A stretch of 64,000 nucleotides of DNA from an uncultured Azospirillum sp. GTDB taxonomy: Bacteria > Pseudomonadota > Alphaproteobacteria > Azospirillales > Azospirillaceae. Where the stretch lies: positions 19,273 through 83,272 of the forward strand of contig NZ_CAMLJP010000011.1 of NCBI RefSeq assembly GCF_946480385.1, written 5' to 3'. Shown here piece by piece: positions 9,038 to 18,200 of the stretch; the stretch's first letter is position 1; each line of letters begins with the position of its first letter. The notes beneath the pieces are model-generated. The model was given only the letters and a program-made list of their open reading frames with translations, searched no databases and was not told the origin of the DNA. The position numbers and the translations under genes are program-made.

Positions 9038-10540
9038 ATGTCAGACGGTTTCATCGAACTCCGGAACATCCGGAAGGTGTTTTCCGGCGTCGTCGCTCTG
9101 GACGCCATGTCGCTGGTCATCAGGCCGGGCGAAATCCATTGCCTTGCCGGAGAGAACGGGTCGGGCAAATCCACCGTCATCAAGATCATGTCCGGCGTCT
9201 ACCAGCCGGACGGCGGTGAATTCCTGATCGACGGCAAGCCGGTGACGGGCATGACGCCGATCGACGCCATCGCCCGCGGCGTCCAGGTCATCTACCAGGA
9301 CTTCTCGCTGTTCGGGAATTTGACGGTCGCCGAGAATCTGGCGATGAACGTCCATCTGGGCGAGAAGCGGCGCCTGATGAACTGGCGGCGCACCCGCGCC
9401 ATCGCCCGCGAGGCGGTCGACCGGCTGGGCGTCGAGCTGGACCTGGATGCGGAGGTCGCCTCGCTGCCCACCGCCGGCAAGCAGCTGGTCGCCATCGCCC
9501 GCGCGCTGATGTCCGACGCCCGCCTGATCATCATGGACGAACCGACCACGGCCTTGACCCGCAAGGAGGTCGAGACGCTGTTCCGCATCGTCCGCGACAT
9601 CCAGGCACGCGGCATCGCCATCCTGTTCGTCAGCCATAAGATGCGCGAGATGCTGGAAATCAGCGAGCGCATCACCGTCATCCGCAACGGCCGCAAGGTG
9701 GCGGACGGGCCGACCGGCGACTTCGACGAGGCGCTGATCACCCGCCACATGACAGGCGGCGATATCCTCAATGAACCTTATGTCTGGACTCCGCCCGCCG
9801 GCACGCAGGTGCCGCCACGGCTGGAAATCCGCGACCTGACCGTCCCCGGCAAATGCGAAGGGCTGAACCTCGCCATCCGGCCGGGTGAGATCGTCGGGCT
9901 GTCGGGCCTGCTGGGGTCCGGGCGCACCGAACTGGCGCTGGCGCTGTTCGGCATGGTCCCGAACCACCGTGGCGAGATCCTGATCGACGGGAAGCCGGCG
10001 CGGCTGCGCACGACCCAGGAAGCCATCGCCGCCGGCATCGCCTATGTGCCGGAAGACCGGCTGACCGAAGGTCTGTTCCTGCCGCAGAGCATCAAGCGCA
10101 ACATGCTCGCCACCTCCTACGAACGGCTGGCACCAAAGCTGGTGATCGACCGCGACCGGGCGGAGGAGATGACGCAGGGCATGGTGCATGCCATGCAGAT
10201 CGCCACCCCCACCGCCGAGAAGCCGGTGATGCAGCTGTCGGGCGGCAACCAGCAGCGCGTGGTTCTGGCCCGCTGGCTGCTGACCGACGCCCGCGTCCTG
10301 ATCCTCAATGGCCCGACTGTGGGCGTCGATGTCGGATCGAAGGCGGAAATCCACGCCAAGATCCGGGAGCTGGCGCAGCATCACGGCCTCGCCGTCCTGA
10401 TGATCTCCGACGACGTGCTGGAGCTGGTGCAGAACTGCAACCGCATCGTGCTGATGCATCGCGGGCGCTTCATCGACGATCTGCCCGCCGCCGACGTCAC
10501 CGAAGAGACGGTCAGCGACCGGCTCAAGACCTTTACCTGA
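9038..10540 (+). CDS. Sugar ABC transporter ATP-binding protein (two fused NBDs, RbsA/LsrA type)
   Basis: 500 residues with two ABC domains. Domain 1 (about 1-240) has Walker A GENGSGKST and Walker B LIIMDEPTTALT but a degenerate signature LPTAGKQ. Domain 2 (about 255-500) has a poor Walker A (GLLGSGRTE), an intact signature LSGGNQQRV, and Walker B LILNGPTVGVD in which the usual Asp-Glu is Asn-Gly. The dimer would therefore have one canonical and one degenerate ATP site. It energises the importer with the two permeases that follow. Confidence 0.93.
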   Translation: MSDGFIELRNIRKVFSGVVALDAMSLVIRPGEIHCLAGENGSGKSTVIKIMSGVYQPDGGEFLIDGKPVTGMTPIDAIARGVQVIYQDFSLFGNLTVAENLAMNVHLGEKRRLMNWRRTRAIAREAVDRLGVELDLDAEVASLPTAGKQLVAIARALMSDARLIIMDEPTTALTRKEVETLFRIVRDIQARGIAILFVSHKMREMLEISERITVIRNGRKVADGPTGDFDEALITRHMTGGDILNEPYVWTPPAGTQVPPRLEIRDLTVPGKCEGLNLAIRPGEIVGLSGLLGSGRTELALALFGMVPNHRGEILIDGKPARLRTTQEAIAAGIAYVPEDRLTEGLFLPQSIKRNMLATSYERLAPKLVIDRDRAEEMTQGMVHAMQIATPTAEKPVMQLSGGNQQRVVLARWLLTDARVLILNGPTVGVDVGSKAEIHAKIRELAQHHGLAVLMISDDVLELVQNCNRIVLMHRGRFIDDLPAADVTEETVSDRLKTFT

Positions 10541-10552
10541 GGGGAGGAACCG

Positions 10553-11530
10553 ATGGCCCTGCTCCGCCGGTCGGAAACGGTCATCGCGGGCATCCTGCTG
10601 CTCGCCATGGTCCTCATCGGCACGATCAATCCTGCCTTCTGGCAACTCGACAACCTGTTCAGCCTGATGCGCAGCAACGTCATCATCGGCATCATGGCGA
10701 TGGGCGTGCTGCTGGTGCTGATCTCCGGCGGCATCGACGTGTCGTTCCCGGCCTTCGCCGTCGCCGCCATGTATCTGACGATCAAGGGCATGCTGGCGCT
10801 GGGATACAACGGCGTCGTGCTGCCTCTGCTGGCGGCCACCGTCATGGGGCTGCTGTTCGGCGCGGTGAACGGCTTCTTCGTCTATAAATTCCGCATGATC
10901 CCGCTGATCGTGACGCTGGGCACCAGCGCCATGGTGCGTGGCTTCCTGCTGGGCGTCGTCGGCACCAGCATGATCAACATCAACAAGATGCCGACCGCGC
11001 TGATCGATTTCGCCCGCACCGAGGTGGTCAGCGTGACCAAGGCCGACGGCACCACCTATGGACTGACGGCGATGGTGCTGATCTATCTGGGGCTGGCGAT
11101 CCTGATCCATCTGGTGCTGCGCTACACCATGATCGGCCGCAGCGCCTACGCGCTGGGGGGCGATCCGGAAGCGGCGCGGCGGGCCGGCTTTGACCTGCGC
11201 AAGACCATCTTCTTCATCTATTGCGTCGCCGGCGCGCTGGCCGGCTTCGCCGGTCTTCTGCACAGCGGCATGATCTGGCTGGCCAACCCGCGCGATTTCG
11301 TCGGGCTGGAGCTGGACGTGATCGCCGCGGTGGTGCTGGGCGGAGCGTCGATCTTCGGCGGCCGGGGCAGCGTTCTCGGCACCATGCTCGGCGTCTTCAT
11401 GCTGGTGATGGTCAAGAACAGCCTGATCATCATGCGCGTGGACACCACCTGGCAGCTCGTCGTCGTGGGTCTGATCGTCATCGTCGCGACCGCCCTGTCG
11501 GCTTGGCGCGACCGTCGCCGGACGGCGTGA
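10553..11530 (+). CDS. Sugar ABC transporter permease (RbsC/LsrC family)
   Basis: 325-residue inner-membrane protein with about eight to ten hydrophobic segments. It shows the branched-chain/ribose permease hallmarks ISGGIDVS (residues 58-65) and GGxSIFGGRGS near the C-terminus (VVLGGASIFGGRGSVLGT). GGGGAGGAA lies 6 bases before ATG 10553, 12 bases after the ATPase stop. It pairs with the second permease to form the channel. Confidence 0.92.
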   Translation: MALLRRSETVIAGILLLAMVLIGTINPAFWQLDNLFSLMRSNVIIGIMAMGVLLVLISGGIDVSFPAFAVAAMYLTIKGMLALGYNGVVLPLLAATVMGLLFGAVNGFFVYKFRMIPLIVTLGTSAMVRGFLLGVVGTSMININKMPTALIDFARTEVVSVTKADGTTYGLTAMVLIYLGLAILIHLVLRYTMIGRSAYALGGDPEAARRAGFDLRKTIFFIYCVAGALAGFAGLLHSGMIWLANPRDFVGLELDVIAAVVLGGASIFGGRGSVLGTMLGVFMLVMVKNSLIIMRVDTTWQLVVVGLIVIVATALSAWRDRRRTA

Positions 11531-11542
11531 GGAGGCGGGAGC

Positions 11543-12535
11543 ATGAAAGCACAAATGAACATCCGCAGCCTGGTCAACCGTGACAACAACATCGTCCAGC
11601 TGCTGGTGATGACGGTGCTGATCTTCGTCGTGATGACGGCGCTCAGCCCCGACAAGTTCCTGCGCTACTACAACTTCGAATCCCTCACCTACATCTTCCC
11701 CGAGCTTGGACTGCTCTCCATCGCGATGATGATCGCCATGCTGACCGGCGGGATCGACCTGTCGGTGGTGGGGGTGGCCAACCTGTCGGGCATCCTGGCC
11801 GGCGTGCTGTTCCACAAGATGGCGGGCGCCGCCGGAATCGCCGACACCGGCATCATGACCGTTCTGCTGGGCGTGGTCATCGCGCTTGGGACCGGGCTGG
11901 TGGCGGGAACCGTCAACGGACTGCTGATCACCCGGCTGGGCATCACGCCGATCCTGGCGACGCTGGGCACGGGACAGGTCTTCACCGGGCTTGCCATCGT
12001 GCTGACCGGCGGGCCGGCCATCGTCGGCTTCCCCACCGCCTGGGCCTTCGTCGGCAACGGCAAGATCCTGGGGCTGGCGACGCCCTTCGTGCTGTTCGCG
12101 GTGATCGCGGTCCTGATCGCCTTCCTGCTGACCCGCACCGCGCTCGGCATCAACCTGATGCTGATCGGCACCAACCCGAAGGCGGCGCTGTTCGCCGGGC
12201 TGAAGCGGGAGCGGATGGTTCTGTACAGCTACATGCTGACCGGCGTTCTGGCGTCGGTCGCCGGCATCATCCTGTCGGGACGGACCAACGCGGCGAAGTC
12301 GGATTACGGAACCTCCTACCTGCTGCAGGCGGTGCTGATCGCGGTGTTGGGCGGCACCAATCCGGCCGGAGGCCGGGGCACGGTGCTGGGCATCACCATC
12401 GCGGTGGTGGCGCTGATGCTGCTGTCGAGCGGCTTCCAGATCCTGCGTTTCTCCAACCACCTGATCGACTTCATCTGGGGCGCGTTCCTGCTTCTGGTCA
12501 TCGCCATCAACGCCTACAAGAACCGCACCCGCTAG
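11543..12535 (+). CDS. Sugar ABC transporter permease (RbsC/LsrD family), second copy
   Basis: 330 residues, polytopic, with the same family signatures as the preceding gene (LTGGIDLSVVG and LGGTNPAGGRGTVLG). It starts 12 bases after that gene behind GAGGAGGCGGGAGC. Two non-identical permeases after one double-domain ATPase is the LsrACD and xylose/rhamnose arrangement, so the complex is probably a heterodimer. Confidence 0.92.
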   Translation: MKAQMNIRSLVNRDNNIVQLLVMTVLIFVVMTALSPDKFLRYYNFESLTYIFPELGLLSIAMMIAMLTGGIDLSVVGVANLSGILAGVLFHKMAGAAGIADTGIMTVLLGVVIALGTGLVAGTVNGLLITRLGITPILATLGTGQVFTGLAIVLTGGPAIVGFPTAWAFVGNGKILGLATPFVLFAVIAVLIAFLLTRTALGINLMLIGTNPKAALFAGLKRERMVLYSYMLTGVLASVAGIILSGRTNAAKSDYGTSYLLQAVLIAVLGGTNPAGGRGTVLGITIAVVALMLLSSGFQILRFSNHLIDFIWGAFLLLVIAINAYKNRTR

Positions 12536-12574
12536 ACGACCTTCCAGGCCGGCTTCAGATAGTGAGGACATCAC

Positions 12575-13660
12575 ATGAGCGTCCGAACCGCCATCCATTT
12601 CCGCAAAAGCTTCTTCGGCGAAGCGGAGCGCCCGGTCGCCGAGGCGCACGGCATGACCGCAAGCCTGTTCCGCTACGACAGCGGGATCGAGGCGGTGCGG
12701 CTGTCCAACCGGCGCGGGCATCTCGTGGTGCTGCCCTATTACGGCCAGATGGTGTGGGATGCCGTGTTCGACGGCGTCGACCTGACCATGGCGAACATGT
12801 TCGACATGCCGCGCCCCGCCACGGAGATCGTCGGCACCTATGGCTGCTTCGCCTTCCATTCCGGACTGCTGCGCAATGGCTGCCCCGGCCCGCAGGACAG
12901 CCATCTTCTGCATGGCGAGATGCCCTGCGCCCCGATGGATGCCGCCGGGCTGGAGGTCGGGGAGGACGACGAAGGCCCTTACATGGCGGTGACCGGCTGG
13001 CGTGAGTATGTGATGGGTTTCGGCGCCCATTATGCCGCCCGCCCGCGCGTGGTGCTGCGCCCCGGCTCCGCCCTGTTCGACATCCGGATGGAGGTGGAGA
13101 ACCTGTCGGGCGCGGCGATGGACCTGATGTACATGTGCCATGTCAACTTCGCCTTTGCCGAGGGCGCCCGCATCGTTCAGCCGGCCCCCTTTACGCCGGA
13201 GGCGACGGCGGTGCGCACGGTCGTGCCGGCCCATGTGCCGCGCAGCCCGGCCTATGACGCGCTGCTGTCCGACCTTGCCCGCGATCCCGCGGTGATGGAG
13301 GTGCTGGACGAGCCCGAGCGCTACGACCCGGAGCAGGTCTTCTACATCCGCGGCCTGCGCACCGACGAGGATGGCGGCACCGCGGTGATGATGCGGCGGC
13401 GTGAGGGCGACGCCTTCCACATCGCCTACAGCACGCGCGAGTTCCCCAAGACGGTGCGCTGGGTGCTGGTCAACAGCGACCAGAAGGTCTGCGCCTTCGC
13501 CCTTCCCTCCACCTGCGAGCCGGAGGGGTATAGTGCGGAAGCGATGAAGGGCAATGTCCAGACGCTGGCGGGCGGGGAGACCCGGCGCTTTTCCGTGCGG
13601 CTGGGCTATTTGACCGCCGACGAGGCCGAAGCCGAGGAGTGCGCCATTCGGGCGCTGTGA
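12575..13660 (+). CDS. DUF4432/DeoX-like aldose epimerase family protein
   Basis: 361-residue soluble protein of galactose-mutarotase fold. Recognisable elements are LVVLPYYGQMVWDAVFDG, the histidine-rich HSGLLRNGCPGP/HLLHGEMPC, and CHVNFAF. Family members are often called DUF4432 or putative mutarotases and accompany sugar uptake systems; Salmonella DeoX of the deoxyribose operon is described as a mutarotase relative. It probably equilibrates anomers of the imported sugar before phosphorylation. Specificity is not readable. Confidence 0.8.
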   Translation: MSVRTAIHFRKSFFGEAERPVAEAHGMTASLFRYDSGIEAVRLSNRRGHLVVLPYYGQMVWDAVFDGVDLTMANMFDMPRPATEIVGTYGCFAFHSGLLRNGCPGPQDSHLLHGEMPCAPMDAAGLEVGEDDEGPYMAVTGWREYVMGFGAHYAARPRVVLRPGSALFDIRMEVENLSGAAMDLMYMCHVNFAFAEGARIVQPAPFTPEATAVRTVVPAHVPRSPAYDALLSDLARDPAVMEVLDEPERYDPEQVFYIRGLRTDEDGGTAVMMRRREGDAFHIAYSTREFPKTVRWVLVNSDQKVCAFALPSTCEPEGYSAEAMKGNVQTLAGGETRRFSVRLGYLTADEAEAEECAIRAL

Positions 13661-13675
13661 GAGGAGATACCGAAG

Positions 13676-14599
13676 ATGGGCAAGATCGCCGTGGTCGGCA
13701 GCAACATGGTCGACCTGATCACCTACACCGCCCGCATGCCCGGCCCCGGCGAGACCATCGAGGCGCCGCGCTTCGAGATGGGCTGCGGCGGCAAGGGCGC
13801 CAACCAGGCCATCGCCGCCGCCCGGCTGGGAGCGGAAGTGATGATGGTCACCAAGGTCGGCGATGACGTCTTCGCCGACAACACCATCCGCAACTTCGAG
13901 GAGTCGGGCATCGACACCCGTTATGTCGAGCGGGTGCCCGGCACCTCCAGCGGCGTGGCACCCATCTTCGTCGAGCCGTCGGGCGAGAACAGCATCCTGA
14001 TCATCAAGGGCGCCAACGCCCTGCTGTCGCCGGCCGACGTCGACCGCGCCGCCGAGGATCTGAAAGGCTGCGACCTGATCGTCATGCAGTTGGAAGTCCC
14101 GCTGGAGACGATCTACCACACCATCGAGTTCGGTGCCCGCCACGGCATCGAGACCCTGCTGAACCCGGCGCCCGCGCCCGCCGACCTCGACCCCAAGCGG
14201 ATCGGGCAGGTCACCTTCCTGGTGCCGAACCAGACGGAGCTGGCGACCATCTCCGGACTGCCGGTGACGTCGGAGGCGGAGGCCGAGACGGCGGCGAAGT
14301 CGCTGATTGAGCGCGGCATCCGCACCGTCATCGTCACGCTGGGCGCGCGTGGGGCGCTGCTGGTGACCAAAGGCGAGGCGACGCGGCGGATCGAACCGGT
14401 GCGGGTCACGCCGGTCGACACCACCGGGGCTGGCGACGCCTTCATCGGCAGCTTCGCGCGGTACTATGTCGAGAACCGCGACCTGGACGCGGCTCTGCAC
14501 ATGGCGGTGCGCTATGCCGCCGACAGCATCACCCGGCCGGGCACCCAGAAATCCTATGCCAGCCGCGAGGCGTTCGAGGCCTTCTGCGCCAGCCTGTAA
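13676..14599 (+). CDS. rbsK: Ribokinase-family (PfkB) sugar kinase
   Basis: 307 residues. The N-terminal MGCGGKGANQAIAAARLGA and the C-terminal PfkB signature DTTGAGDAFIGSF, with its catalytic Asp, are diagnostic. The length matches RbsK and DeoK. It phosphorylates a pentose at O5 with ATP. With DeoC in the operon the substrate could be 2-deoxyribose as well as ribose; the two kinases are hard to separate by sequence. A GAGAGGAGA Shine-Dalgarno precedes ATG 13676. Confidence 0.92.
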   Translation: MGKIAVVGSNMVDLITYTARMPGPGETIEAPRFEMGCGGKGANQAIAAARLGAEVMMVTKVGDDVFADNTIRNFEESGIDTRYVERVPGTSSGVAPIFVEPSGENSILIIKGANALLSPADVDRAAEDLKGCDLIVMQLEVPLETIYHTIEFGARHGIETLLNPAPAPADLDPKRIGQVTFLVPNQTELATISGLPVTSEAEAETAAKSLIERGIRTVIVTLGARGALLVTKGEATRRIEPVRVTPVDTTGAGDAFIGSFARYYVENRDLDAALHMAVRYAADSITRPGTQKSYASREAFEAFCASL

Positions 14600-14620
14600 C
14601 CGTGGGACGGAGGACATGCC

Positions 14621-16261
14621 ATGACGCGCGCCGTGATCGGGGTGGATGTGGGGACCGGCAGCGCCCGCGCCGGCATCTTCGACCTTGCCGGGCGCCGGCT
14701 GGCCGCCGCCTCCCGCCCGATCCGGATGTGGAAGCCCGATCCGGAATGGGCTGAGCAGTCCTCCGACGACATCTGGACCGCCGTCTGCGCCGCGGTGCAG
14801 GAGGCGCTGGCCGCTTGCGCCGAAAGGCCGGAGGTGGTCGGCATCGGCTTCGACGCCACCTGTTCGCTGGTGGTGCTGGACGCCGCCGGGCGGCCGGTGA
14901 CGGTCGATCCGGAGGGCGACGATTCCCGCAACGTCATCGTCTGGATGGACCACCGCGCCATCGAGCAGACCGACCGCATCAATGCCGGCGGGCACGAGGT
15001 GCTGCGCTATGTCGGCGGGCGGCTGTCGCCGGAGATGCAGACGCCGAAGCTGCTGTGGCTGAAGGAGAATCTTCCGCAAAGCTGGAGCCGTGCCGCCCAC
15101 TTCTTCGACCTGCCGGACTTCCTGACCTGGCGGGCGACCGCGGCGACGCGGCGGTCGCTGTGCTCCCTGGTGTGCAAGTGGACCTATCTGGGGCATGAGG
15201 GACGGTGGGACGACGGCTATCTCCGCGCCATCGGGTTGGGCGATCTGGTCGATGAGGGGCATGCCCGCATCGGCACCGATGTCGGCGAGGTCGGCAGCGC
15301 CATCGCCGGCGGGCTGACGGCGGAGGCGGCGCGCGAGCTTGGCCTGACGCCGGGCATCGCGGTCGGCACCTCGCTGATCGACGCCCATGCCGGCGGGATC
15401 GGGATGATCGGGGTGCCGCTGGAGGCAACGGGTACAGTTGATTTCGACCGGCGGCTGGCGCTGATCGGCGGCACGTCGAGCTGCCATATGGTGATGAGCC
15501 CCGGTGCGCCGCGGTTCATCCCCGGCATCTGGGGCCCCTATCATTCGGCCATGCTGCCGGGGCTTTGGCTGAACGAGGGCGGGCAGTCGGCGACGGGCGC
15601 GCTGATCGACCATGTGGTGCAGGGCCATCCCCGCCATGGCGAGCTTGCCCTTGAGGCGCAGCGGCGCGGGACCACGGTCTACCAGCTGCTGAACGACGAA
15701 CTGGCCGCGCTGGCGGAGCGCAGCGGCGGGCCGGTGGCGATGCTGACCCGCGACCTGCATGTGCTGCCCGACTTCCACGGCAACCGCTCGCCGCGGGCGG
15801 ATGCCAGCCTGAGGGGCGCCATCAGCGGGCTTCGGCTGTCGGACGGGCTGGAGGATCTGGCGCTGCTCTATCTGGCGACGGTGCAGGCGGTGGCATACGG
15901 CACCCGGCACATCGTGGCGGCGATGAACGGGCGGGGTTATGCCATCGACACCATCCTGGCCTGCGGCGGCGGCACCAAGAATCCGGTGTTCCTGGAGGCC
16001 CATGCCGACGCCACCGGCTGCACCCTGGTCCTGCCGGAGGAACCGGAGGCGGTGCTGCTGGGCGCCGCCGTGCTGGGCGCGGTGGCGGCGGGAGCCTTCA
16101 CGGACATCGCCGCCGGCATGGCCGGGATGAGCCGCGCCGGCCGCAGCATCCGGCCGGCCGAGGGGCGGATGCGGGACTATCACGACGCCAAATACGCCGT
16201 GTTCCTGCGGATGCACGAGGACCAGATGGCTTACCGGGCGCTGATGGAGAGTGCCCGGTAG
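14621..16261 (+). CDS. FGGY-family pentulose kinase, D-ribulokinase-like
   Basis: 546 residues. It opens with the ATPase-fold phosphate loop [16 protein letters not shown], then [14 protein letters not shown] and [17 protein letters not shown], and ends with the adenosine segment [17 protein letters not shown]. The FDATCSLV and WMDHRA motifs and length fit the FGGY pentulose-kinase group (YDR109C/FGGY D-ribulokinase) better than XylB or GlpK. It is the last gene of the operon; its stop lies 3 bases from the stop of the convergent LysR gene. Confidence 0.88.
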   Translation: MTRAVIGVDVGTGSARAGIFDLAGRRLAAASRPIRMWKPDPEWAEQSSDDIWTAVCAAVQEALAACAERPEVVGIGFDATCSLVVLDAAGRPVTVDPEGDDSRNVIVWMDHRAIEQTDRINAGGHEVLRYVGGRLSPEMQTPKLLWLKENLPQSWSRAAHFFDLPDFLTWRATAATRRSLCSLVCKWTYLGHEGRWDDGYLRAIGLGDLVDEGHARIGTDVGEVGSAIAGGLTAEAARELGLTPGIAVGTSLIDAHAGGIGMIGVPLEATGTVDFDRRLALIGGTSSCHMVMSPGAPRFIPGIWGPYHSAMLPGLWLNEGGQSATGALIDHVVQGHPRHGELALEAQRRGTTVYQLLNDELAALAERSGGPVAMLTRDLHVLPDFHGNRSPRADASLRGAISGLRLSDGLEDLALLYLATVQAVAYGTRHIVAAMNGRGYAIDTILACGGGTKNPVFLEAHADATGCTLVLPEEPEAVLLGAAVLGAVAAGAFTDIAAGMAGMSRAGRSIRPAEGRMRDYHDAKYAVFLRMHEDQMAYRALMESAR

Positions 16262-16264
16262 ACC

Positions 16265-17251
16265 TCACATCACGCACTCGCAGGCGCCTTCCCGCTCCAT
16301 CACCGGCGCCTTCTGTTTTTCGCACAGGTCGCCCGGCAGCTCCTCGCCCTGGAGAAGCGGGCAGCGTTCGAACAGCTCGGCCAGCCAGTCGACGAAGACC
16401 CGCACCTTCGGCGACAAATGCCGGTTGTGCGGGTAGACGGCGGAGATCGGGATGCGCGGCGGCCGCCAGTCACGCAGGATCTCGCGCAGGGCGCCGCTGC
16501 GCAGGTGCGGCAGAACCATGAAGCGGGCGGGCTGCAGGATGCCCTGCCCTTCCAACCCACAGGTGACATAGGCGTCGGCGTCGTTGACGGAGACGACGCC
16601 CTTCATGGCGACCTCCTCCACCTTGCCGTTGCGCTGGAAGCAGAGCTCCATGTTCCGCCCGGTGCGGTTGCTGAAATAATTCACCGCGATGTGGCGGTCC
16701 AACTCCTCAATGGTCTTCGGCTCGCCATGCTCGGCGAGATAGGCCGGGGTGGCGCAGGTGATCTGCTGCATGGCGCCGATGCGCCGGGCCAGCAGGCTGG
16801 AATCCGCCAGTTCGCCGATGCGGACGACGCAGTCGACCCCCTCCTGCACCAGATCGATGGGACGGTCGCCCAGACCCAGCATCAGCTCGATGTCGGGGTA
16901 TTTGGCGTGGAACTCGTGGATCGAGGGGATGATGACCAGCCGGCCGATGGAGCCCGGCATGTCCACCCGCAGCCGGCCGCGCGGCGTCTTGCGCGCGGTG
17001 GTGAAGGTGGATTCGATCTCGTCGATCTCCGACAGGATGCGGGTCGCGCCCTCCAGATAGGCGGCGCCGTCCATCGTCAGGCTGAGCTTTCGCGTGGTGC
17101 GCTGGAGCAGGCGCACGCCCAGCGCCGCCTCCAGATTCTGCACCGTCGTCGTCACCGAGGCGCGCGGCAGCCCCAGCGTTTCCGCCGCCTTGGTGAAGCT
17201 GTTCGCTTCGACCACCCGGATGAAGACGCGCATCGCATGCAGCTTGTCCAT
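16265..17251 (-). CDS. LysR-family transcriptional regulator
   Basis: 328 residues from ATG 17251 (MDKLHAMRVFIRVVEANSF). The winged HTH is ETLGLPRASVTTTVQNLEAALG, and the effector domain begins near residue 85 (GRLRVDMPGSIGRLVIIP). It belongs to the large CrgA/AaeR-like subgroup. The C-terminus is extended and carries a CECVM end with two cysteines. No divergent target lies close by, so its regulon cannot be read from context. The longer frame upstream lacks a good start and was trimmed. Confidence 0.9.
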   Translation of the reverse strand: MDKLHAMRVFIRVVEANSFTKAAETLGLPRASVTTTVQNLEAALGVRLLQRTTRKLSLTMDGAAYLEGATRILSEIDEIESTFTTARKTPRGRLRVDMPGSIGRLVIIPSIHEFHAKYPDIELMLGLGDRPIDLVQEGVDCVVRIGELADSSLLARRIGAMQQITCATPAYLAEHGEPKTIEELDRHIAVNYFSNRTGRNMELCFQRNGKVEEVAMKGVVSVNDADAYVTCGLEGQGILQPARFMVLPHLRSGALREILRDWRPPRIPISAVYPHNRHLSPKVRVFVDWLAELFERCPLLQGEELPGDLCEKQKAPVMEREGACECVM

Positions 17252-17357
17252 ACGGATCCCGTCCTTTTCAACCACGGCCACCGCCGAGAGTGTCCGCCGA
17301 TGATAGGCGAATAGCAATCGGACGGGCGTGGTTCAAGGGGGGTGGGATGGAACGGCG

Positions 17358-17383
17358 TGGAACACTTTCCGGCGGGTGTTCCA
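17358..17383 (-). terminator. Hairpin directly after the HTH-protein gene
   Basis: Inverted repeat TGGAACAC (17358-17365) and GTGTTCCA (17376-17383) with a 10-base loop starts one base after the stop codon of the minus-strand gene ending at 17385. No T tract follows, so it is either a weak terminator or an mRNA-end structure. Confidence 0.4.
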
Positions 17384-17384
17384 T

Positions 17385-18053
17385 CTACCGGCAGTCGGAG
17401 AAGGCGCCGGCACCGCGGCGGCTTACCGGGCCGGGGTTGAGGTTGGGGTATTCTTCGTACTGGTTGACGGTCCAGGGGAAGACGCCTTTCGGCCCCTCCG
17501 CCTCCGGTTGGGCCAGGACGGCGGCGACCATGGCGGGATTGGGCGGCATGCGCTCGCGCAATTCACCGGGAAGGTCGTCGTCCAGTTCGGGGACGGTGAC
17601 GGCGGGCGGGTCCTCGGGGCGGGGGGCGGGCTTGTCGGCGGTTTTGCCGGCCGCGGCATCCAGACCGGCGAACAGGCCGAGCCGTTCGGCCAGCCAGCGC
17701 ACGGTGGTGGGATCGCCGGAGGTCACCAGCCGCTCGATCTGTTCGGCCACCAGAATGCGCAGCGAGGAGAGGCGCAACTCGGCCTCGCGGTTCAGCGCCT
17801 GACGCTCCCACCAGACCCTGTGACGGAAGTCCTTGGAGCCGTAATAGGCCCGCCACAGCGTCGTCCGGCTGCAGCCCATGGCGCGGGAGACCTGGAGGAA
17901 GCTGTTGCCGCGGGCCAGCATGCCGGCGGCCATGATCCACTGTTCCTCGTGGAACTGCGATCCGGGGACCAGCGAGCCTTCGGACGGCGTCGGCGGCTCC
18001 TCCGCCCAGCGGGGGAAATGGTCGTTGGTGAAGCTGCGGGGATCGAGAGGCAT
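17385..18053 (-). CDS. Uncharacterised protein with a helix-turn-helix segment
   Basis: 222 residues from ATG 18053, with GGAG about 8 bases upstream. Residues about 46-75 (MLARGNSFLQVSRAMGCSRTTLWRAY) look like an HTH of the kind seen in phage small terminase and resolvase-like proteins. A helical middle and a Pro-rich acidic tail (residues 135-222) follow. It is preceded by a strong terminator and followed by a hairpin, so it is probably monocistronic. Its function is unknown: it may be a DNA-binding regulator or a domesticated phage protein. Confidence 0.7.
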   Translation of the reverse strand: MPLDPRSFTNDHFPRWAEEPPTPSEGSLVPGSQFHEEQWIMAAGMLARGNSFLQVSRAMGCSRTTLWRAYYGSKDFRHRVWWERQALNREAELRLSSLRILVAEQIERLVTSGDPTTVRWLAERLGLFAGLDAAAGKTADKPAPRPEDPPAVTVPELDDDLPGELRERMPPNPAMVAAVLAQPEAEGPKGVFPWTVNQYEEYPNLNPGPVSRRGAGAFSDCR

Positions 18054-18125
18054 GGCAGGGCTCCGCAAGGTGATGAAACAAGTGCGGAGAGAGTATGGGA
18101 CTTTAGTCCTTGACTGGAGAGTTTT

Positions 18126-18165
18126 TATAAAATGCCGGCGGCGGACGGGTGCGCCGCCGCCGGCA
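18126..18165 (-). terminator. Rho-independent terminator of the rutG-like gene
   Basis: Read on the minus strand, a perfect 12-bp GC stem, TGCCGGCGGCGG with CCGCCGCCGGCA, and a 9-base loop is followed at once by TTTTATAAAAA. It lies 36 bases after the permease stop. Confidence 0.9.
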
Positions 18166-18200
18166 GTGCCGGGACGGCGGCGGCGCAGGATGGTCCGGCG

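Noticed and set aside
9041..16216. A 2391-codon open frame antisense to the sugar operon
   Set aside because: It is a by-product of high GC third-position bias: it covers seven well-supported sense genes, has no coherent domains and is rich in His/Gln/Arg/Gly low-complexity sequence.
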